A stretch of 64,000 bases of DNA from Brevibacillus sp. JNUCC-41 (GCF_014844095.1 NZ_CP062163.1:2761501-2825500), one strand, 5' to 3'. Positions 52,216-62,378 are shown, counted from the first letter of the stretch. Notes: generated by a model from the letters alone, not told the origin. Translations and numbers: made by a program.

Positions 52216-53763
52216 ATGCCCAATTTGGACCTGCATAAATATGAAAAAATAATGGAAATACGTAATATGAGGCTAGGAGACATAGATGAAATAATTGCTT
52301 TGCAGTCGAGTTGCTTTCCTGGAATGGTTCCCTGGAAGCGAGATCAGCTTGAGAGTCATCTGGCAATTTTTCCGGAAGGACAGTTTGTGGCTGAATATGA
52401 TGGAAAAGTGATTGGCTCATGTTCCAGTCTCATTATTAATTTTGACGAATATGATGACCGGCATACATGGGACGATGTAACAGATAATGGATATATCACG
52501 AATCATAATCCGGACGGTTATAATTTATATGGGATCGAGGTCATGGTCCATCCTAAATTCCGCAGGATGAAAATTGGTCAAAGACTATATGATTCAAGAA
52601 AAGAACTTGTTGCCCATTTGAATTTAAAAAGCATCATTATCGGCGGCAGGATCCCCAATTACCATAAACATGCGGACGAACTGTTACCAAGGGAATATGT
52701 GAAAGAAGTGCAATTGCATAAAATATATGATCCGGTTCTTTCGTTCCAGCTTTTGAATGGGTTCACGCTTATGAGGATCAATCCGAATTATTTACCGGAT
52801 GATCTGCAATCGAATAAGTATGCTACGCTCATGGAGTGGAATAACGTCGATTATCAACCGAAAACAAAACGTTATTATAAAACATCAGAACCGGTAAGGG
52901 TTTGCGTCGTGCAGTACATGCTGCGTAAAATCGATTCATTCGAAGACTTCGCTAACCAAGTCGAGTATTTTACCGACGTTGCTTCGGATGCTAATGCGGA
53001 TTTCGCCGTGTTCCCGGAATTATTCACCACCCAGCTGATGTCTTTCCTGAATGAAAGATCACCAAGCTTGGCTGTACGGAAACTTTCGGATTTCACGGAG
53101 CAGTACATTGAATTGTTTACCACTTTAGCTGTAAGGTATAACGTCAATATCATCGGCGGTTCCCATTTCGTAAAAGAAGATGATGATAATATCTATAATA
53201 TCGCTTATTTATTCCGTCGCGATGGAACGATTGAAAAGCAATATAAAATTCATATCACACCAAATGAAAGAAAATGGTGGGGTATTAACGCCGGTGACCG
53301 CGTTCGAGTCTTTGATACGGACTGTGGAAAAATCGCCATACAAATTTGTTATGATATTGAGTTTCCAGAACTCGCCCGGATTGCTACCGACATGGGAGCC
53401 AAAATCATATTCACTCCATTTTGTACGGAAGACAGGCAAGGCTACCTGCGAGTTCGTTATTGTGCTCAGGCCCGTGCCGTGGAAAACCAAATTTATACCG
53501 TCATTTCCGGAACGGTCGGGAATCTTCCGCAAACGGAAAATATGGATATTCAGTATGCCCAATCGGGAATCTTCGCTCCATCGGATTTCGAATTTGCGCG
53601 TGATGGCATAGTCGGGGAAACCAGCCCGAACCTTGAGATGGTCCTGATTGGCGATGTTGATTTGGAAATCTTAAGGCGGGAGCGACAGTCCGGTACTGTA
53701 AGGCAATTGAAAGATCGCCGCCATGATATATACAATCTGCATTACAAAGATGGCGAAAAATAA
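52216..53763 (+). CDS. yhcX: YhcX-type GNAT acetyltransferase/carbon-nitrogen hydrolase fusion
   Basis: A 515-aa two-domain protein. The N-terminal GNAT domain (about 12-215) contains YGIEVMVHPKFRRMKIGQRL for acetyl-CoA binding. The C-terminal nitrilase-superfamily domain (about 225-500) has the triad Glu268 in FPELF, Lys344 in QYKIHITP and Cys378 in IQICYDIEFPEL. Length and order match YhcX of B. subtilis (513 aa). The substrate is unknown; amide hydrolysis coupled to acetyl transfer is inferred. The start is 52216, since AAAGGAG is 10 nt before it and too close to the ATG at 52207. Confidence 0.92.
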   Translation: MPNLDLHKYEKIMEIRNMRLGDIDEIIALQSSCFPGMVPWKRDQLESHLAIFPEGQFVAEYDGKVIGSCSSLIINFDEYDDRHTWDDVTDNGYITNHNPDGYNLYGIEVMVHPKFRRMKIGQRLYDSRKELVAHLNLKSIIIGGRIPNYHKHADELLPREYVKEVQLHKIYDPVLSFQLLNGFTLMRINPNYLPDDLQSNKYATLMEWNNVDYQPKTKRYYKTSEPVRVCVVQYMLRKIDSFEDFANQVEYFTDVASDANADFAVFPELFTTQLMSFLNERSPSLAVRKLSDFTEQYIELFTTLAVRYNVNIIGGSHFVKEDDDNIYNIAYLFRRDGTIEKQYKIHITPNERKWWGINAGDRVRVFDTDCGKIAIQICYDIEFPELARIATDMGAKIIFTPFCTEDRQGYLRVRYCAQARAVENQIYTVISGTVGNLPQTENMDIQYAQSGIFAPSDFEFARDGIVGETSPNLEMVLIGDVDLEILRRERQSGTVRQLKDRRHDIYNLHYKDGEK

Positions 53764-53772
53764 AGAGGTAAA

Positions 53773-53826
53773 AGAGCTCGTGATGTGAAGAACGCTAGAT
53801 TCGGTTCTTTTCATTACGAGCCTTTA
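53773..53826 (+). terminator. Possible terminator of yhcX
   Basis: GCTCGTGATG and CATTACGAGC pair at the ends, with GAAGAAC / GGTTCTT inside; the T tract is poor. Confidence 0.4.
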
Positions 53827-53916
53827 CTTCATTTATTGGAATAAATATGATAATTTTGTATATGTAAGGAAGGTACATAATCATTACAAATAAGGCGTTG
53901 GGAGGAGATGTTGGAG

Positions 53917-55647
53917 ATGGATTGGAAATCTTTATATACCACATGGGCAGGGTACCAGAATTTAAATGGGGAATTACGTGTCCTCCTTGAGGAAATGCAG
54001 CGGGATGAAGCAAAACTCGAAGATGCCTTTTATAAAAATTTAGAATTTGGAACAGGCGGAATGCGTGGGGAAATCGGAGCGGGAACGAACCGGATGAATC
54101 TTTACACTGTAAGGAAGGCTACGGTTGGGTTGGCTCAATATATCTCTTCGTTTGGGGAAGAAGCAAAAGGAAGAGGGGCTGTGATCGCTTATGATTCGAG
54201 GCATAAGTCCCCGGAATTTGCACTCGAAGCAGCAAAGACCCTGGCTACATTTGGTGTGAAGGCTTATTTATTCGATGAATTGCGTCCGACTCCGGAATTG
54301 TCATTTGCGGTTCGCGAGCTGAATGCTTTTGCTGGAATCGTCATCACGGCAAGCCACAATCCGCCTGAATATAATGGTTACAAGGTTTATGGGCAGGATG
54401 GGGCACAATTGCCCCCGGAAGCAGCCGATCAAGTGATCAGCTACGTGAATGCCATTGAAAATGAGCTTGAAATTCAGATTGAAGAAGCTGATATCCTTAA
54501 AAGGAAGGGCCTCATCGAAATGGTTGGGGAGGAATTGGATGCGGCATATAACCGTGAGTTGCTCACAGTTCCCGAGAATCCGCAGCTTGCCGAGGAAATA
54601 GATGTGTCAATCGTCTTTACACCGCTTCATGGAACGGCCAATAAATCCGTCAGGCGGGCACTGCAAAGCTTAGGGTATCAAAATTTGCATATCGTCAAGG
54701 AGCAGGAATTGCCAGATCCGGATTTTTCGACTGTTAAGTCACCAAATCCTGAGGAACCAGCTGCATTTGAAATGGCCATCGAACTTGGAAACAAAGTGGA
54801 AGCGGATTTATTGATCGCAACGGACCCAGATGCCGACCGGCTTGGAATTGCCGTGAAAAACGAAGTAGGTCAATATGTTGTCCTGACTGGAAATCAAACA
54901 GGTGCACTTTTCCTGGACTATTTACTGTCCCAGAAAAAAGAAAAAGGGAAGATTCCTCAAAATGGAGTCGTCTTAAAAACCATCGTCACTTCAGAAATCG
55001 GTCGGGCGATTGCCGAGTCATATGGCTTGAAGACGGTAGATGTACTTACCGGGTTTAAGTTCATCGCCGAGAAAATAAATCAATATCATGTAAGCGGGGA
55101 AAATAGCTTTTTGTTCGGATATGAAGAAAGCTACGGTTACCTGATTAAAGACTTTGCACGTGATAAGGATGCCATTCAAGCCGCAGTGCTGGCTGTTGAA
55201 GTCTGTGCTTATTATAAAAAGCAGGGATTGACACTATATGAAGGGTTACTGAATGTGTTTGAAAAATACGGCTATTACTTGGAAGGATTGCGTTCATTGA
55301 CTTTAAAGGGCATAGAGGGAGCGAAACAGATTTCTGGAATATTGAATCAATTCCGTCAAAATCCCCCTTCCCGAATAGCTGGCATTCCGGTAGTTGCTGA
55401 AGAAGACTATCAACGCAGCAAAAAGCGTACATTACTTTCGAATGATGAAGATTTGATCGAGCTTCCGAAATCAAATGTATTGAAGTATTTCCTTGAAGAT
55501 GGTACATGGGTTTGCCTCCGTCCTTCTGGCACTGAACCGAAAATTAAATTCTATTTCGGTGTCCAAGGTAAATCCATGCCAGAAGCTGAGTCCAAGTTAT
55601 CGGGAGTCATGGAAGATTTCATGAGTAAGATTGAGGCGTTGGTTTAA
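53917..55647 (+). CDS. pgcA: Phosphoglucomutase/phosphomannomutase PgcA
   Basis: A 576-aa alpha-phosphoglucomutase (PgcA/YhxB type) that converts glucose-6-phosphate to glucose-1-phosphate. [20 protein letters not shown], the phosphoserine loop [14 protein letters not shown] (Ser146), the Mg-binding [23 protein letters not shown] and the phosphate-binding [14 protein letters not shown] are all standard. The start is 53917 (GGGAGGAG 9 nt upstream) rather than 53908. Its product is the substrate of the uridylyltransferase at 7.5-8.3 kb. In B. subtilis this route is needed for glucolipid and teichoic acid glucosylation. Confidence 0.96.
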   Translation: MDWKSLYTTWAGYQNLNGELRVLLEEMQRDEAKLEDAFYKNLEFGTGGMRGEIGAGTNRMNLYTVRKATVGLAQYISSFGEEAKGRGAVIAYDSRHKSPEFALEAAKTLATFGVKAYLFDELRPTPELSFAVRELNAFAGIVITASHNPPEYNGYKVYGQDGAQLPPEAADQVISYVNAIENELEIQIEEADILKRKGLIEMVGEELDAAYNRELLTVPENPQLAEEIDVSIVFTPLHGTANKSVRRALQSLGYQNLHIVKEQELPDPDFSTVKSPNPEEPAAFEMAIELGNKVEADLLIATDPDADRLGIAVKNEVGQYVVLTGNQTGALFLDYLLSQKKEKGKIPQNGVVLKTIVTSEIGRAIAESYGLKTVDVLTGFKFIAEKINQYHVSGENSFLFGYEESYGYLIKDFARDKDAIQAAVLAVEVCAYYKKQGLTLYEGLLNVFEKYGYYLEGLRSLTLKGIEGAKQISGILNQFRQNPPSRIAGIPVVAEEDYQRSKKRTLLSNDEDLIELPKSNVLKYFLEDGTWVCLRPSGTEPKIKFYFGVQGKSMPEAESKLSGVMEDFMSKIEALV

Positions 55648-55661
55648 ATGTATGAAAGCTA

Positions 55662-55697
55662 AACGAAAGACCCTTTTCGGTCTTTCGTTTTTTTGTG
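55662..55697 (+). terminator. Terminator of pgcA
   Basis: AACGAAAGACC and GGTCTTTCGTT form a perfect 11-bp stem with a T7 tail. Confidence 0.9.
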
Positions 55698-55813
55698 ATG
55701 GGAAATTTTCAGCAGCATGAATGATCAAAATTCTAGGAAATTCCGTTTCCTGTTTGGTATACTGTATTGGCGATGATCTCGGAAAACATCGGGAATAATG
55801 GAGGTATAAATTC

Positions 55814-56341
55814 ATGAAATTAGTAATCATTAACGGTTCACCACGTAAACAAGGGCGTACGGGGATAGCCTCACGCTACATATCCAAGAAATACGGAGCG
55901 GAACTTATTGATTTAAGCAATAGTGAAATCCCTTTATATTCAGGTGAAGGTGAGCAATATCAATTGGATGTGATTCAAGGTCTTCGGAAAAGCATCGAGG
56001 AAGCGGATGGCGTAATCCTGACCACTCCGGAATATCATGGTTCCATGAGCGGAGCCTTGAAAAATGCCTTGGATTTTCTAAGCAGTGAGCAATTCACGCA
56101 TAAACCAGTTGCACTTTTGGCTGTATCCGGCGGAGGTAAAGGTGGAATCAACGCCTTGAATTCCATGAGGACAGTGGGTCGAAGCCTTTATGCAAATGTG
56201 ATCGCTAAACAATTGGTTCTTGATCCACATTGCTTCGATTACGAAAATGATGGTTTATTTGAAGAGTCTGCCGTACTTGTAGAAGGTATGATTGAAGAGC
56301 TTAAAATGTATGCAACTGCATATACTGCAATGAAAAAATAA
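55814..56341 (+). CDS. azr: FMN-dependent NADPH azoreductase (YhdA/Azr type)
   Basis: A 175-aa flavodoxin-like reductase. IINGSPRKQGRTGIA binds the FMN phosphate, TPEYHGSMSGALKNALDFLS and VSGGGKGGINALNSMRTVGR are close to B. subtilis YhdA (azobenzene reductase, 174 aa). It reduces azo dyes and quinones with NADPH. GGAGGTATAAATTC precedes the ATG. It is followed by yhdB and, after a peptidase gene, yhdC orthologues. It differs in sequence from the other FMN reductase at 23.0 kb. Confidence 0.92.
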   Translation: MKLVIINGSPRKQGRTGIASRYISKKYGAELIDLSNSEIPLYSGEGEQYQLDVIQGLRKSIEEADGVILTTPEYHGSMSGALKNALDFLSSEQFTHKPVALLAVSGGGKGGINALNSMRTVGRSLYANVIAKQLVLDPHCFDYENDGLFEESAVLVEGMIEELKMYATAYTAMKK

Positions 56342-56348
56342 AGAAAAT

Positions 56349-56392
56349 GGGGGTCAGGTATTTAAATACCTGACCCTTCCTTGTTTTTATAG
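56349..56392 (+). terminator. Terminator of azr
   Basis: GGGTCAGGTATTTAAATACC then TGACCC: a 26-bp perfect palindrome (56351-56376) followed by TTCCTTGTTTTT. Confidence 0.75.
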
Positions 56393-56473
56393 GGTTTCAC
56401 CAGCCAAAGTTATATCCCCGATAATTAATCCTCTTGTATAAATTTTCCCGTTTTGCAAAAACTATAGTTGATT

Positions 56474-56716
56474 TTAGCTTGGAAGTTCCCTTAAATAATC
56501 ACTTGTTTGTTCTGCCGCATGATCCAGATAGCGAAGCAGTGCATACAACTGGGATTGAATGATTTGATAATCATGCTCAAACCTGTAAGCATGCAAAAAA
56601 TGTTCTATTTTTTTCGAAAGAAAGTGATCTTTCGTTCGAACCATCAATACTAACAAGCTGTCCCAATCAGAACGGTGTGTGTGAAACAATGCCTGATCAT
56701 AATCCGCAATCCTCAT
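56474..56716 (-). CDS. yhdB: YhdB-like protein, 80 aa
   Basis: An 80-aa soluble helical protein whose pattern (ADYDQALFHTHRSDWDSLLV, LMVRTKDHFLSKKIEHFLHA, ALLRYLDHAAEQT) matches YhdB of B. subtilis, also 80 aa. Function unknown. AAGGGGGAGAAGAAC precedes the ATG. Position between yhdA and yhdC orthologues supports the identity. Confidence 0.82.
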   Translation of the reverse strand: MRIADYDQALFHTHRSDWDSLLVLMVRTKDHFLSKKIEHFLHAYRFEHDYQIIQSQLYALLRYLDHAAEQTSDYLRELPS

Positions 56717-56848
56717 GTTCTTCTCCCCCTTAATAAGGAGCTATTTGTATTTTGTTCAGATATGAAAGAACATTTCCTTACAATAAGTGGCGATGTATTT
56801 GGACCGCGGTTGTTGCTTTTTTCCTGAATAAAAATAAAAGGTGAGTAC

Positions 56849-57817
56849 ATGAGGAAAATACTAGTAATAGGAATATTGGTGCTGCTTTTTTTTCCTGAAC
56901 CATCGCTGGCGGCAAAAGTGTATTCCCCTGAACAGATGGAAATGGATCTGCAGGGAATCCAAAAGCAGTATGAAGTTAACGTTAAAATAATCGGACAAAC
57001 TGAAAAAGGGAAAAATATAAAGGCAGTCAAATTAGGAAAAGGAAAAAGATCGATTTTGCTGGTGGGATCACATCATGGAAGGGAATGGCTCAGTTCCATA
57101 CTTTTAATGCGCATGCTTGAAGAGTATGCAGCCGCCTATCAAGCGGGCAAACAAGTTGGAGAATACCGGACGGAATCATTGGATGAAGTGAGCATCTGGT
57201 TCATTCCGATGCTGAATCCAGATGGAGTAAGCATCCAGCAAGGAGATCTCTCCAACTTAAATGTTTTTGAAAAGGCTGCAGTATGGAAAATGAACGGATT
57301 TAGCAGGAATTGGTCCAGGTGGAAAGCCAACGCTAAAGGCATTGATTTAAATAGGCAGTATCCGGCTGGATGGCAAGAAGTCATGAGTGATGAAACAAAA
57401 CCAACGTATAAATTTTATAAAGGCGGAAAACCATTAGAAGCAGCTGAAGTAAAAGCGCTTACGGATTTCACGAAGGAGATCGATCCCCTTATTGCTGTTT
57501 CCTACCATACCTCAGGAAGGGAAATCTTTTGGCATTACAAAAACAAACGGAAAAATATGGCGAGGGATTATGGGATTGCCAAAAAAACTGCCGAATTGAC
57601 TGGATATGAACTGACCTTTCCGGAAAAAGAAGCGGTAGGAAGCGGATTTACGGATTGGTTCATTACTGAATTCCGCCGCCCGGGAATGACAATCGAGCTT
57701 AGTTATTTAGTGGATGAAACCAATCCGTCGTTGGCTGTGTTTCCTGAGGAGTGGAAGAGGAATCGATTGGTTGGAATCATGCTTGTAAAAGAAGCGAAGC
57801 AGCTGCATAACAACTGA
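56849..57817 (+). CDS. Secreted M14-family zinc carboxypeptidase
   Basis: A 322-aa exported metallopeptidase: signal peptide (1-21, ILVLLFFPEPSLAA), then a carboxypeptidase A-fold domain with HHGREW (zinc His and Glu), ASP/Arg motif GIDLNRQYPAGW, the third zinc ligand in VSYHTSG and catalytic Glu in MTIELSYLVDETN. It resembles gamma-D-glutamyl-diaminopimelate peptidases (MpaA/YqgT group), so the likely substrate is a cell wall peptide. AAAGGTGAGTAC precedes the ATG. It is inserted between yhdB and yhdC, which are adjacent in B. subtilis. Confidence 0.88.
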   Translation: MRKILVIGILVLLFFPEPSLAAKVYSPEQMEMDLQGIQKQYEVNVKIIGQTEKGKNIKAVKLGKGKRSILLVGSHHGREWLSSILLMRMLEEYAAAYQAGKQVGEYRTESLDEVSIWFIPMLNPDGVSIQQGDLSNLNVFEKAAVWKMNGFSRNWSRWKANAKGIDLNRQYPAGWQEVMSDETKPTYKFYKGGKPLEAAEVKALTDFTKEIDPLIAVSYHTSGREIFWHYKNKRKNMARDYGIAKKTAELTGYELTFPEKEAVGSGFTDWFITEFRRPGMTIELSYLVDETNPSLAVFPEEWKRNRLVGIMLVKEAKQLHNN

Positions 57818-57866
57818 ACAATTTTACATAATAATAGTAAGCGAAAAGTATAAGGAGGAAAAGATT

Positions 57867-58187
57867 TTGAAAAAAGTCATCGTGTTGCTAATGGGGATTT
57901 TTTTAATCATGCAAGCAGGTGCCATTTCAGCACATGCCCAAAAACCCGATTACGAAAAATACGGAAAGATTGCAATTACAGTTGTGCAGGCGGATTATCC
58001 TGAAGTTAAGATTAACGATTACGAATATAAGGGCAGAAAAACTGTATCGAAAAATCTCGTCGAAGACGTTTTCAGATTTTTGGTCGATGATAAAGGGCAG
58101 AAGTTCAATGTCATCGTGACGGTACAACATGATTTGAAAAATGAAAAATTACTTAGTTTGAAGGTCACGGAGCAAAAAGGAAAGTGA
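57867..58187 (+). CDS. yhdC: YhdC-like exported protein (DUF3889)
   Basis: A 106-aa secreted protein: signal peptide (1-24, cleaved after AHA), then KPDYEKYGKIAITVVQADYP and VEDVFRFLVDDKGQKFNVIV, the DUF3889 pattern of YqzG/YhdC. The start is TTG with AAGGAGGAAAAGATT upstream. It is 49 bp after the carboxypeptidase, probably co-transcribed. Function unknown. Confidence 0.85.
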   Translation: MKKVIVLLMGIFLIMQAGAISAHAQKPDYEKYGKIAITVVQADYPEVKINDYEYKGRKTVSKNLVEDVFRFLVDDKGQKFNVIVTVQHDLKNEKLLSLKVTEQKGK

Positions 58188-58224
58188 GGTCAGAACAAGC
58201 GGAAAATTCAAGGTAGGCACCTTA

Positions 58225-58258
58225 CCGGACATCTTCACCTCGAGAAGATGTTTTTTTC
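58225..58258 (+). terminator. Terminator of yhdC
   Basis: ACATCTTC and GAAGATGT pair across a small loop, followed by TTTTTTTC. The remaining 58259-58429 has no other visible feature. Confidence 0.8.
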
Positions 58259-58429
58259 TGATTTCTTTTATACGTTGTCCGGAAAATGGCGAATACCGGA
58301 TTAGTTGCCAATGGAAAGTGATTCGCATCCGTTCAGCTGCCATGAAGTTTTCATTGCATTTATGAGCAGCTAACCAGTATAGTTAGTATCAGATTGAAAC
58401 AATAAGCTTGATTGTAGGGGTATTAGAAA

Positions 58430-59311
58430 ATGAGAAGGTTTAAGAAAGTTTATGTGGAAATTACGAATATATGTAATTTGAAGTGTAATTTTTGTCCAAG
58501 TTCCAGCTTGCAAAGGACCCTGAAATTCATGGATCCTGAAGGGTTTACGGATGTAATCAAGAAAATCAAACCACACACCGATCATATTTATTTTCATCTG
58601 ATGGGTGAACCATTTTTAAATAAAAATTTGGGTACATTCCTGGATATCAGTGCTGAAAATGACCTGAAGGTTAATATTACAACGAACGGTACTTTGATTC
58701 AAAAGGTCAAAGACAAGCTGCTCTCCAAAAAAGCCCTTCGGCAGGTGAATATTTCACTTCATAGCTTTGAGGCAAACGATACGAGCAATAGTCTTGATTC
58801 TTATGTCAGTAATATTGCCGATTTCATAAATGAAGCAAATGAAAAAAGTGAAGTGATTTGTGCCATTCGTTTATGGAATATGGATACGGCTGAATTAAAA
58901 GCGAGTAATGGCCTGAACGACGATATTCTTAGCATGCTGGAGGAGAAGCTTTCATTGGACATTCGCTTAAGTGAAGCTCTTCAGCAAAAGAATAATATTA
59001 AGTTGAAGGACCGGGTTTATATAAACATGGCCGAAAAATTCGAGTGGCCGGAATTGGACCGTGACATTATCGATGAAAATATTTTCTGCTATGCCCTTAG
59101 AGATCAGTTAGGCATCTTGGTGGATGGTACAGTGGTACCTTGTTGCTTGGATAGTGAAGGGAAAATACCGCTTGGAAATATATTCGAAACATCACTTGAA
59201 GACATTTTAAATGGTGAACGGGCGAAAAATATGTACGATGGTTTTTCAAGAAGATGTGCAGTTGAAGAATTATGTAAACGCTGTGGCTATGCAAAGCGCC
59301 ATAAAAAATAA
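58430..59311 (+). CDS. Radical SAM/SPASM domain protein of unknown substrate
   Basis: A 293-aa radical SAM enzyme. The CxxxCxxC cluster motif is CNLKCNFC (about residues 16-23); GEP (HLMGEPFLN) and NITTNGT follow. The C-terminal part has a SPASM-type Cys set (FCYALRDQLGILVDGTVVPC plus CLD, then RRCAVEELCKRCGYAKR) for an auxiliary Fe-S cluster. SPASM enzymes modify peptides or proteins or mature cofactors. No precursor peptide, transporter or partner is adjacent, and the gene has its own terminator, so the substrate is unknown. Shine-Dalgarno support is AGGGGTATTAGAAA. Confidence 0.9.
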   Translation: MRRFKKVYVEITNICNLKCNFCPSSSLQRTLKFMDPEGFTDVIKKIKPHTDHIYFHLMGEPFLNKNLGTFLDISAENDLKVNITTNGTLIQKVKDKLLSKKALRQVNISLHSFEANDTSNSLDSYVSNIADFINEANEKSEVICAIRLWNMDTAELKASNGLNDDILSMLEEKLSLDIRLSEALQQKNNIKLKDRVYINMAEKFEWPELDRDIIDENIFCYALRDQLGILVDGTVVPCCLDSEGKIPLGNIFETSLEDILNGERAKNMYDGFSRRCAVEELCKRCGYAKRHKK

Positions 59312-59316
59312 GATTA

Positions 59317-59353
59317 AGAAAAACCACGGAGTCCATCTTCGTGGTTTTTTGTG
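59317..59353 (+). terminator. Terminator of the radical SAM gene
   Basis: AAAACCACG and CGTGGTTTT pair across 12 nt and end in T6. Confidence 0.85.
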
Positions 59354-59515
59354 TGATTGAATGATATTGCCCTTTCTTTTTTATTAAAAATTCAGAATAT
59401 TATTGTTTTATTGGAAGTCCCGTGATAAAATACTCACTATTATCGATGAAGTCATAACTTCATATTGTCATATAAAAAGTATTGAATTCATATCTTGCTT
59501 CAGAGGGGATGTTTT

Positions 59516-60358
59516 ATGGATTTACAGCAAAAGGTTAAAGAAGTATTCCCTAGTTTATCCACTGGTCAAAAAAAGGTAGCAAAATACTTGTTAGTGCATT
59601 CACATACATTTGCAGTCACTTCAGCTCAAGAGCTCGGTAAAGATATAGGGGTCAGTGAAACGACCATCATCCGCTTTTGCTATTCATTGGGGTTAAGTGG
59701 ATATGCGGAACTTCAAAAACTTATTCGCAATCAATTGATATACGAGAGCAGCAGTTTGAATGAATATCACTCTTCAAAACTTGAAGCCGCGAATCAGCCA
59801 AACTTCATGGCTCAGGTGATGGGGCAAGATATCATCAGCATCGAAAAGACAATGAATAATTTATCAAATGAAGATTTCTCCAAAACAGTTGATAAATTGG
59901 CGGCAGCTGACAATGTTTTGATATCTGGACACCGGTTATCATTTTCCGCAGCACATTGGTTAACCTTTACGCTGCGGCTTGTTAGGGATGAGGTCCATTT
60001 ATATAGGCCTGATACAGATGATATTTTTTTACTGTTGAATAAAATGACTGAAAATTCCGTTTTCGTATCCATTTCTTTTCACCGTTATGTTAAAGAGACT
60101 GTGAAAATTACGGAAATGGCCAAAAAAGCGGGTGCATTTGTAATTGGCGTTACAGATTCTGAACTGGCTCCAATTGCTGAATACGCTGACATATTATTGC
60201 CCATTTCAACACCCAGGACTTCCACTATCGATACGGCACCGGTGTTATTCTCATTATTGAATAGTTTAGTAGCTGGTGTATCGATTAAGGATGAACAGGG
60301 TTTCAAAGAAAGAAAAGCTATATATGATGCGTTCAATCAAGACGAATTTTTCTTTTAA
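59516..60358 (+). CDS. MurR/RpiR-family transcriptional regulator
   Basis: A 280-aa regulator with an N-terminal RpiR helix-turn-helix (1-75: ELGKDIGVSETTIIRFCYSL) and a C-terminal SIS sugar-isomerase-like domain (about 110-240: VLISGHRLSFSAAHWLTFTL, SFHRYVKETVKITEMAKK, GVTDSELAPIAEYADILLPI). SIS domains usually sense phosphosugars or N-acetylated compounds. The start is 59516 (AGAGGGGATG upstream). It is the first gene of the operon with the M20 hydrolase, GNAT and racemase, and probably controls it; the ligand may be an amino acid derivative or amino sugar. Confidence 0.9.
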   Translation: MDLQQKVKEVFPSLSTGQKKVAKYLLVHSHTFAVTSAQELGKDIGVSETTIIRFCYSLGLSGYAELQKLIRNQLIYESSSLNEYHSSKLEAANQPNFMAQVMGQDIISIEKTMNNLSNEDFSKTVDKLAAADNVLISGHRLSFSAAHWLTFTLRLVRDEVHLYRPDTDDIFLLLNKMTENSVFVSISFHRYVKETVKITEMAKKAGAFVIGVTDSELAPIAEYADILLPISTPRTSTIDTAPVLFSLLNSLVAGVSIKDEQGFKERKAIYDAFNQDEFFF

Positions 60359-60423
60359 AAGATTAAATTTCCATCAGTTCGGTGAACAAGCCGATTAAAC
60401 CGGGATACAAGGGGGAGACAGAA

Positions 60424-61578
60424 ATGGATATCACACAATCTATCGAAAAATTAAGGCCTCGTATACTCGATATCTTTGAGCATTTACACGCACATCCTGA
60501 AACGAGTTGGAATGAAGTGAATACGACAGCTTTCATTTCAAATATTTTAACGGAAAATCAGTGTACGGTAAAAACATTCAAGGACTGTACAGGAGTGATT
60601 GGGGAAATCGGGGATGGGGATTTCACGGTAGGGTTACGATCGGATATCGATGCACTTTGGCAGGAGGTGGATGGGACGTTTCAAGCCAATCATTCCTGTG
60701 GACACGATGGACATATGACCTTGGCACTTGGAGTATTCCTGGTATTGAAAGAAATGGACTTCCATCCAAGAGGCAAACTTAAATTCATTTTTCAGCCTGC
60801 TGAAGAAAAAGGTACGGGCGCCTTGAAGATGATTGAAGAAAAAGTATTGGATGATGTCGATTTCCTTTATGGGGTGCACTTAAGACCGGTTGAGGAAGTG
60901 AAGGATGGGCAAGCGGCACCAGCCATTGTCCATGGTGCCGCTCAGTTCATTAAAGGAGAAATAGCGGGGACTGATGCACATGGGGCCAGACCGCATCAAG
61001 GGCAAAATGCCATCGAGATAGGAGCAGCATTCATCACTTTGTTAAATGGTATCCATCTCAATCCATCCATCCCTTATTCGGCAAAAATGACGCAGTTTTT
61101 TGCTGGAGGGGAAAGCTCCAATATCATCCCTGGGAGAGCCACTTTCTCATTGGATTTACGGGCACAGGATAATGCAATGATGGAAGAGCTCACCAAGAAG
61201 GTGGAGAAGGTTGCAGAATCTTTGGCCATTGTCCATGGAGTCGAAGTGAAACTCGAACCGGGAACCAATGTTGCCGCAGCAACCGTGAACGATCAAGCCC
61301 AGGACATAATGTCTGAAGCGATAGCCGATACACTCGGGGAAGAAAATCTGGTAGCGCCTGTCATTACGACAGGCGGAGAGGATTTTCATTTTTATACGTT
61401 GAAAAGACCTGAACTGAAAGCGACGATGCTTGGATTGGGCTGTGATTTGGCACCAGGGCTCCATCATCCGAACATGACGTTCAACAAAGATGCTTTATTA
61501 TCGGGGATTGAAATCCTGACCAAAGCCATCATACTGACTTTCGAGAAATATGGGGAGGGGGGACACTTGCATGACTGA
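60424..61578 (+). CDS. M20-family amidohydrolase, probable N-succinyl-L-amino acid desuccinylase
   Basis: A 384-aa M20D-type zinc amidohydrolase. HAHPETSWNEVNT near residue 25, NHSCGHDGHMTLALG with two metal His, QPAEEKGTGALKMI with the catalytic Glu, and TTGGEDFHFY near the end are family motifs. In Geobacillus an enzyme of this family next to N-succinylamino acid racemase removes the succinyl group from N-succinyl-L-amino acids; the neighbours here are the same, so I infer that role. The start is 60424 (AAGGGGGAGACAGAA). Its last 8 bases overlap the GNAT start. Confidence 0.88.
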   Translation: MDITQSIEKLRPRILDIFEHLHAHPETSWNEVNTTAFISNILTENQCTVKTFKDCTGVIGEIGDGDFTVGLRSDIDALWQEVDGTFQANHSCGHDGHMTLALGVFLVLKEMDFHPRGKLKFIFQPAEEKGTGALKMIEEKVLDDVDFLYGVHLRPVEEVKDGQAAPAIVHGAAQFIKGEIAGTDAHGARPHQGQNAIEIGAAFITLLNGIHLNPSIPYSAKMTQFFAGGESSNIIPGRATFSLDLRAQDNAMMEELTKKVEKVAESLAIVHGVEVKLEPGTNVAAATVNDQAQDIMSEAIADTLGEENLVAPVITTGGEDFHFYTLKRPELKATMLGLGCDLAPGLHHPNMTFNKDALLSGIEILTKAIILTFEKYGEGGHLHD

Positions 61579-62365
61579 TGAACTATTCATTAAATCCCTA
61601 TCAACACTTGAGGATTTACAAGAAGTGCAGCGACTGGAAGTTCTTGTATGGGGCATGGATTGCGTTCCCATCCATCAGACGATTACGGCAGTCAAAAACG
61701 GCGGGCTTGTTTTAGGCGGCTACTTCAATGGCGAGTTAGTCGGGTTTCAATACAGTTTTCCGGGATTCAAGGATGGAAGGGCATATCTTTGTTCACATAT
61801 GTTAGCAATCCATCCATCCCATCAAAAGAAGGGCTACGGCAGATTACTTAAACTTGCGCAAAAAGAAGAAGCACTGAAAAAAGGTTATGACTTGATCACA
61901 TGGACGTATGATCCATTGGAAAGTGTGAATGCAAACTTGAACATCGGTAAGCTAAAAGCTGTTTGCTCTACCTATATGGATGATTGTTATGGAAATATGA
62001 ATGATACCCTCAATGAAGGATTGTCCACTGATCGATTCATGGTGGAATGGAATATACGCCAGGAAGGAAAGGAAGATACTCCACTTCCAGATAAAGCCGC
62101 ACACATCGTAACGACAGGAATGAATGACCAAGGCTTTCCTTACATCAAGGATTATCATTTTGAAACCAATGCAGAGGTGATCGCCATACCCATTCCGACA
62201 GATATTCAACAAATCAAAAAGGCTGATCTCAGCCTTGCGATTGATTGGCGGTTAAAAACCGGTGAATTATTCAAAAAGCTTTTTGCCAAAGGGTATGTTG
62301 CATCCGGGATTGAACGGGAACAAGGTGAAAATATTCAAAACTATTTATTAAAAAAACAAGAATAA
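61571..62365 (+). CDS. GNAT acyltransferase, probable D-amino acid N-succinyltransferase
   Basis: A 264-aa GNAT-family protein of the larger COG3375 type. The acyl-CoA site is in [40 protein letters not shown] and the later [12 protein letters not shown] are typical. In the Geobacillus N-succinylamino acid racemase pathway a GNAT of this type transfers succinyl from succinyl-CoA to D-amino acids. The ATG at 61571 follows GGGAGGGGGGACACTTGC and overlaps the M20 gene (ATGACTGA), indicating translational coupling. Substrate assignment is by operon context. Confidence 0.87.
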   Translation: MTDELFIKSLSTLEDLQEVQRLEVLVWGMDCVPIHQTITAVKNGGLVLGGYFNGELVGFQYSFPGFKDGRAYLCSHMLAIHPSHQKKGYGRLLKLAQKEEALKKGYDLITWTYDPLESVNANLNIGKLKAVCSTYMDDCYGNMNDTLNEGLSTDRFMVEWNIRQEGKEDTPLPDKAAHIVTTGMNDQGFPYIKDYHFETNAEVIAIPIPTDIQQIKKADLSLAIDWRLKTGELFKKLFAKGYVASGIEREQGENIQNYLLKKQE

Positions 62366-62378
62366 GAGGGGAATCGGG

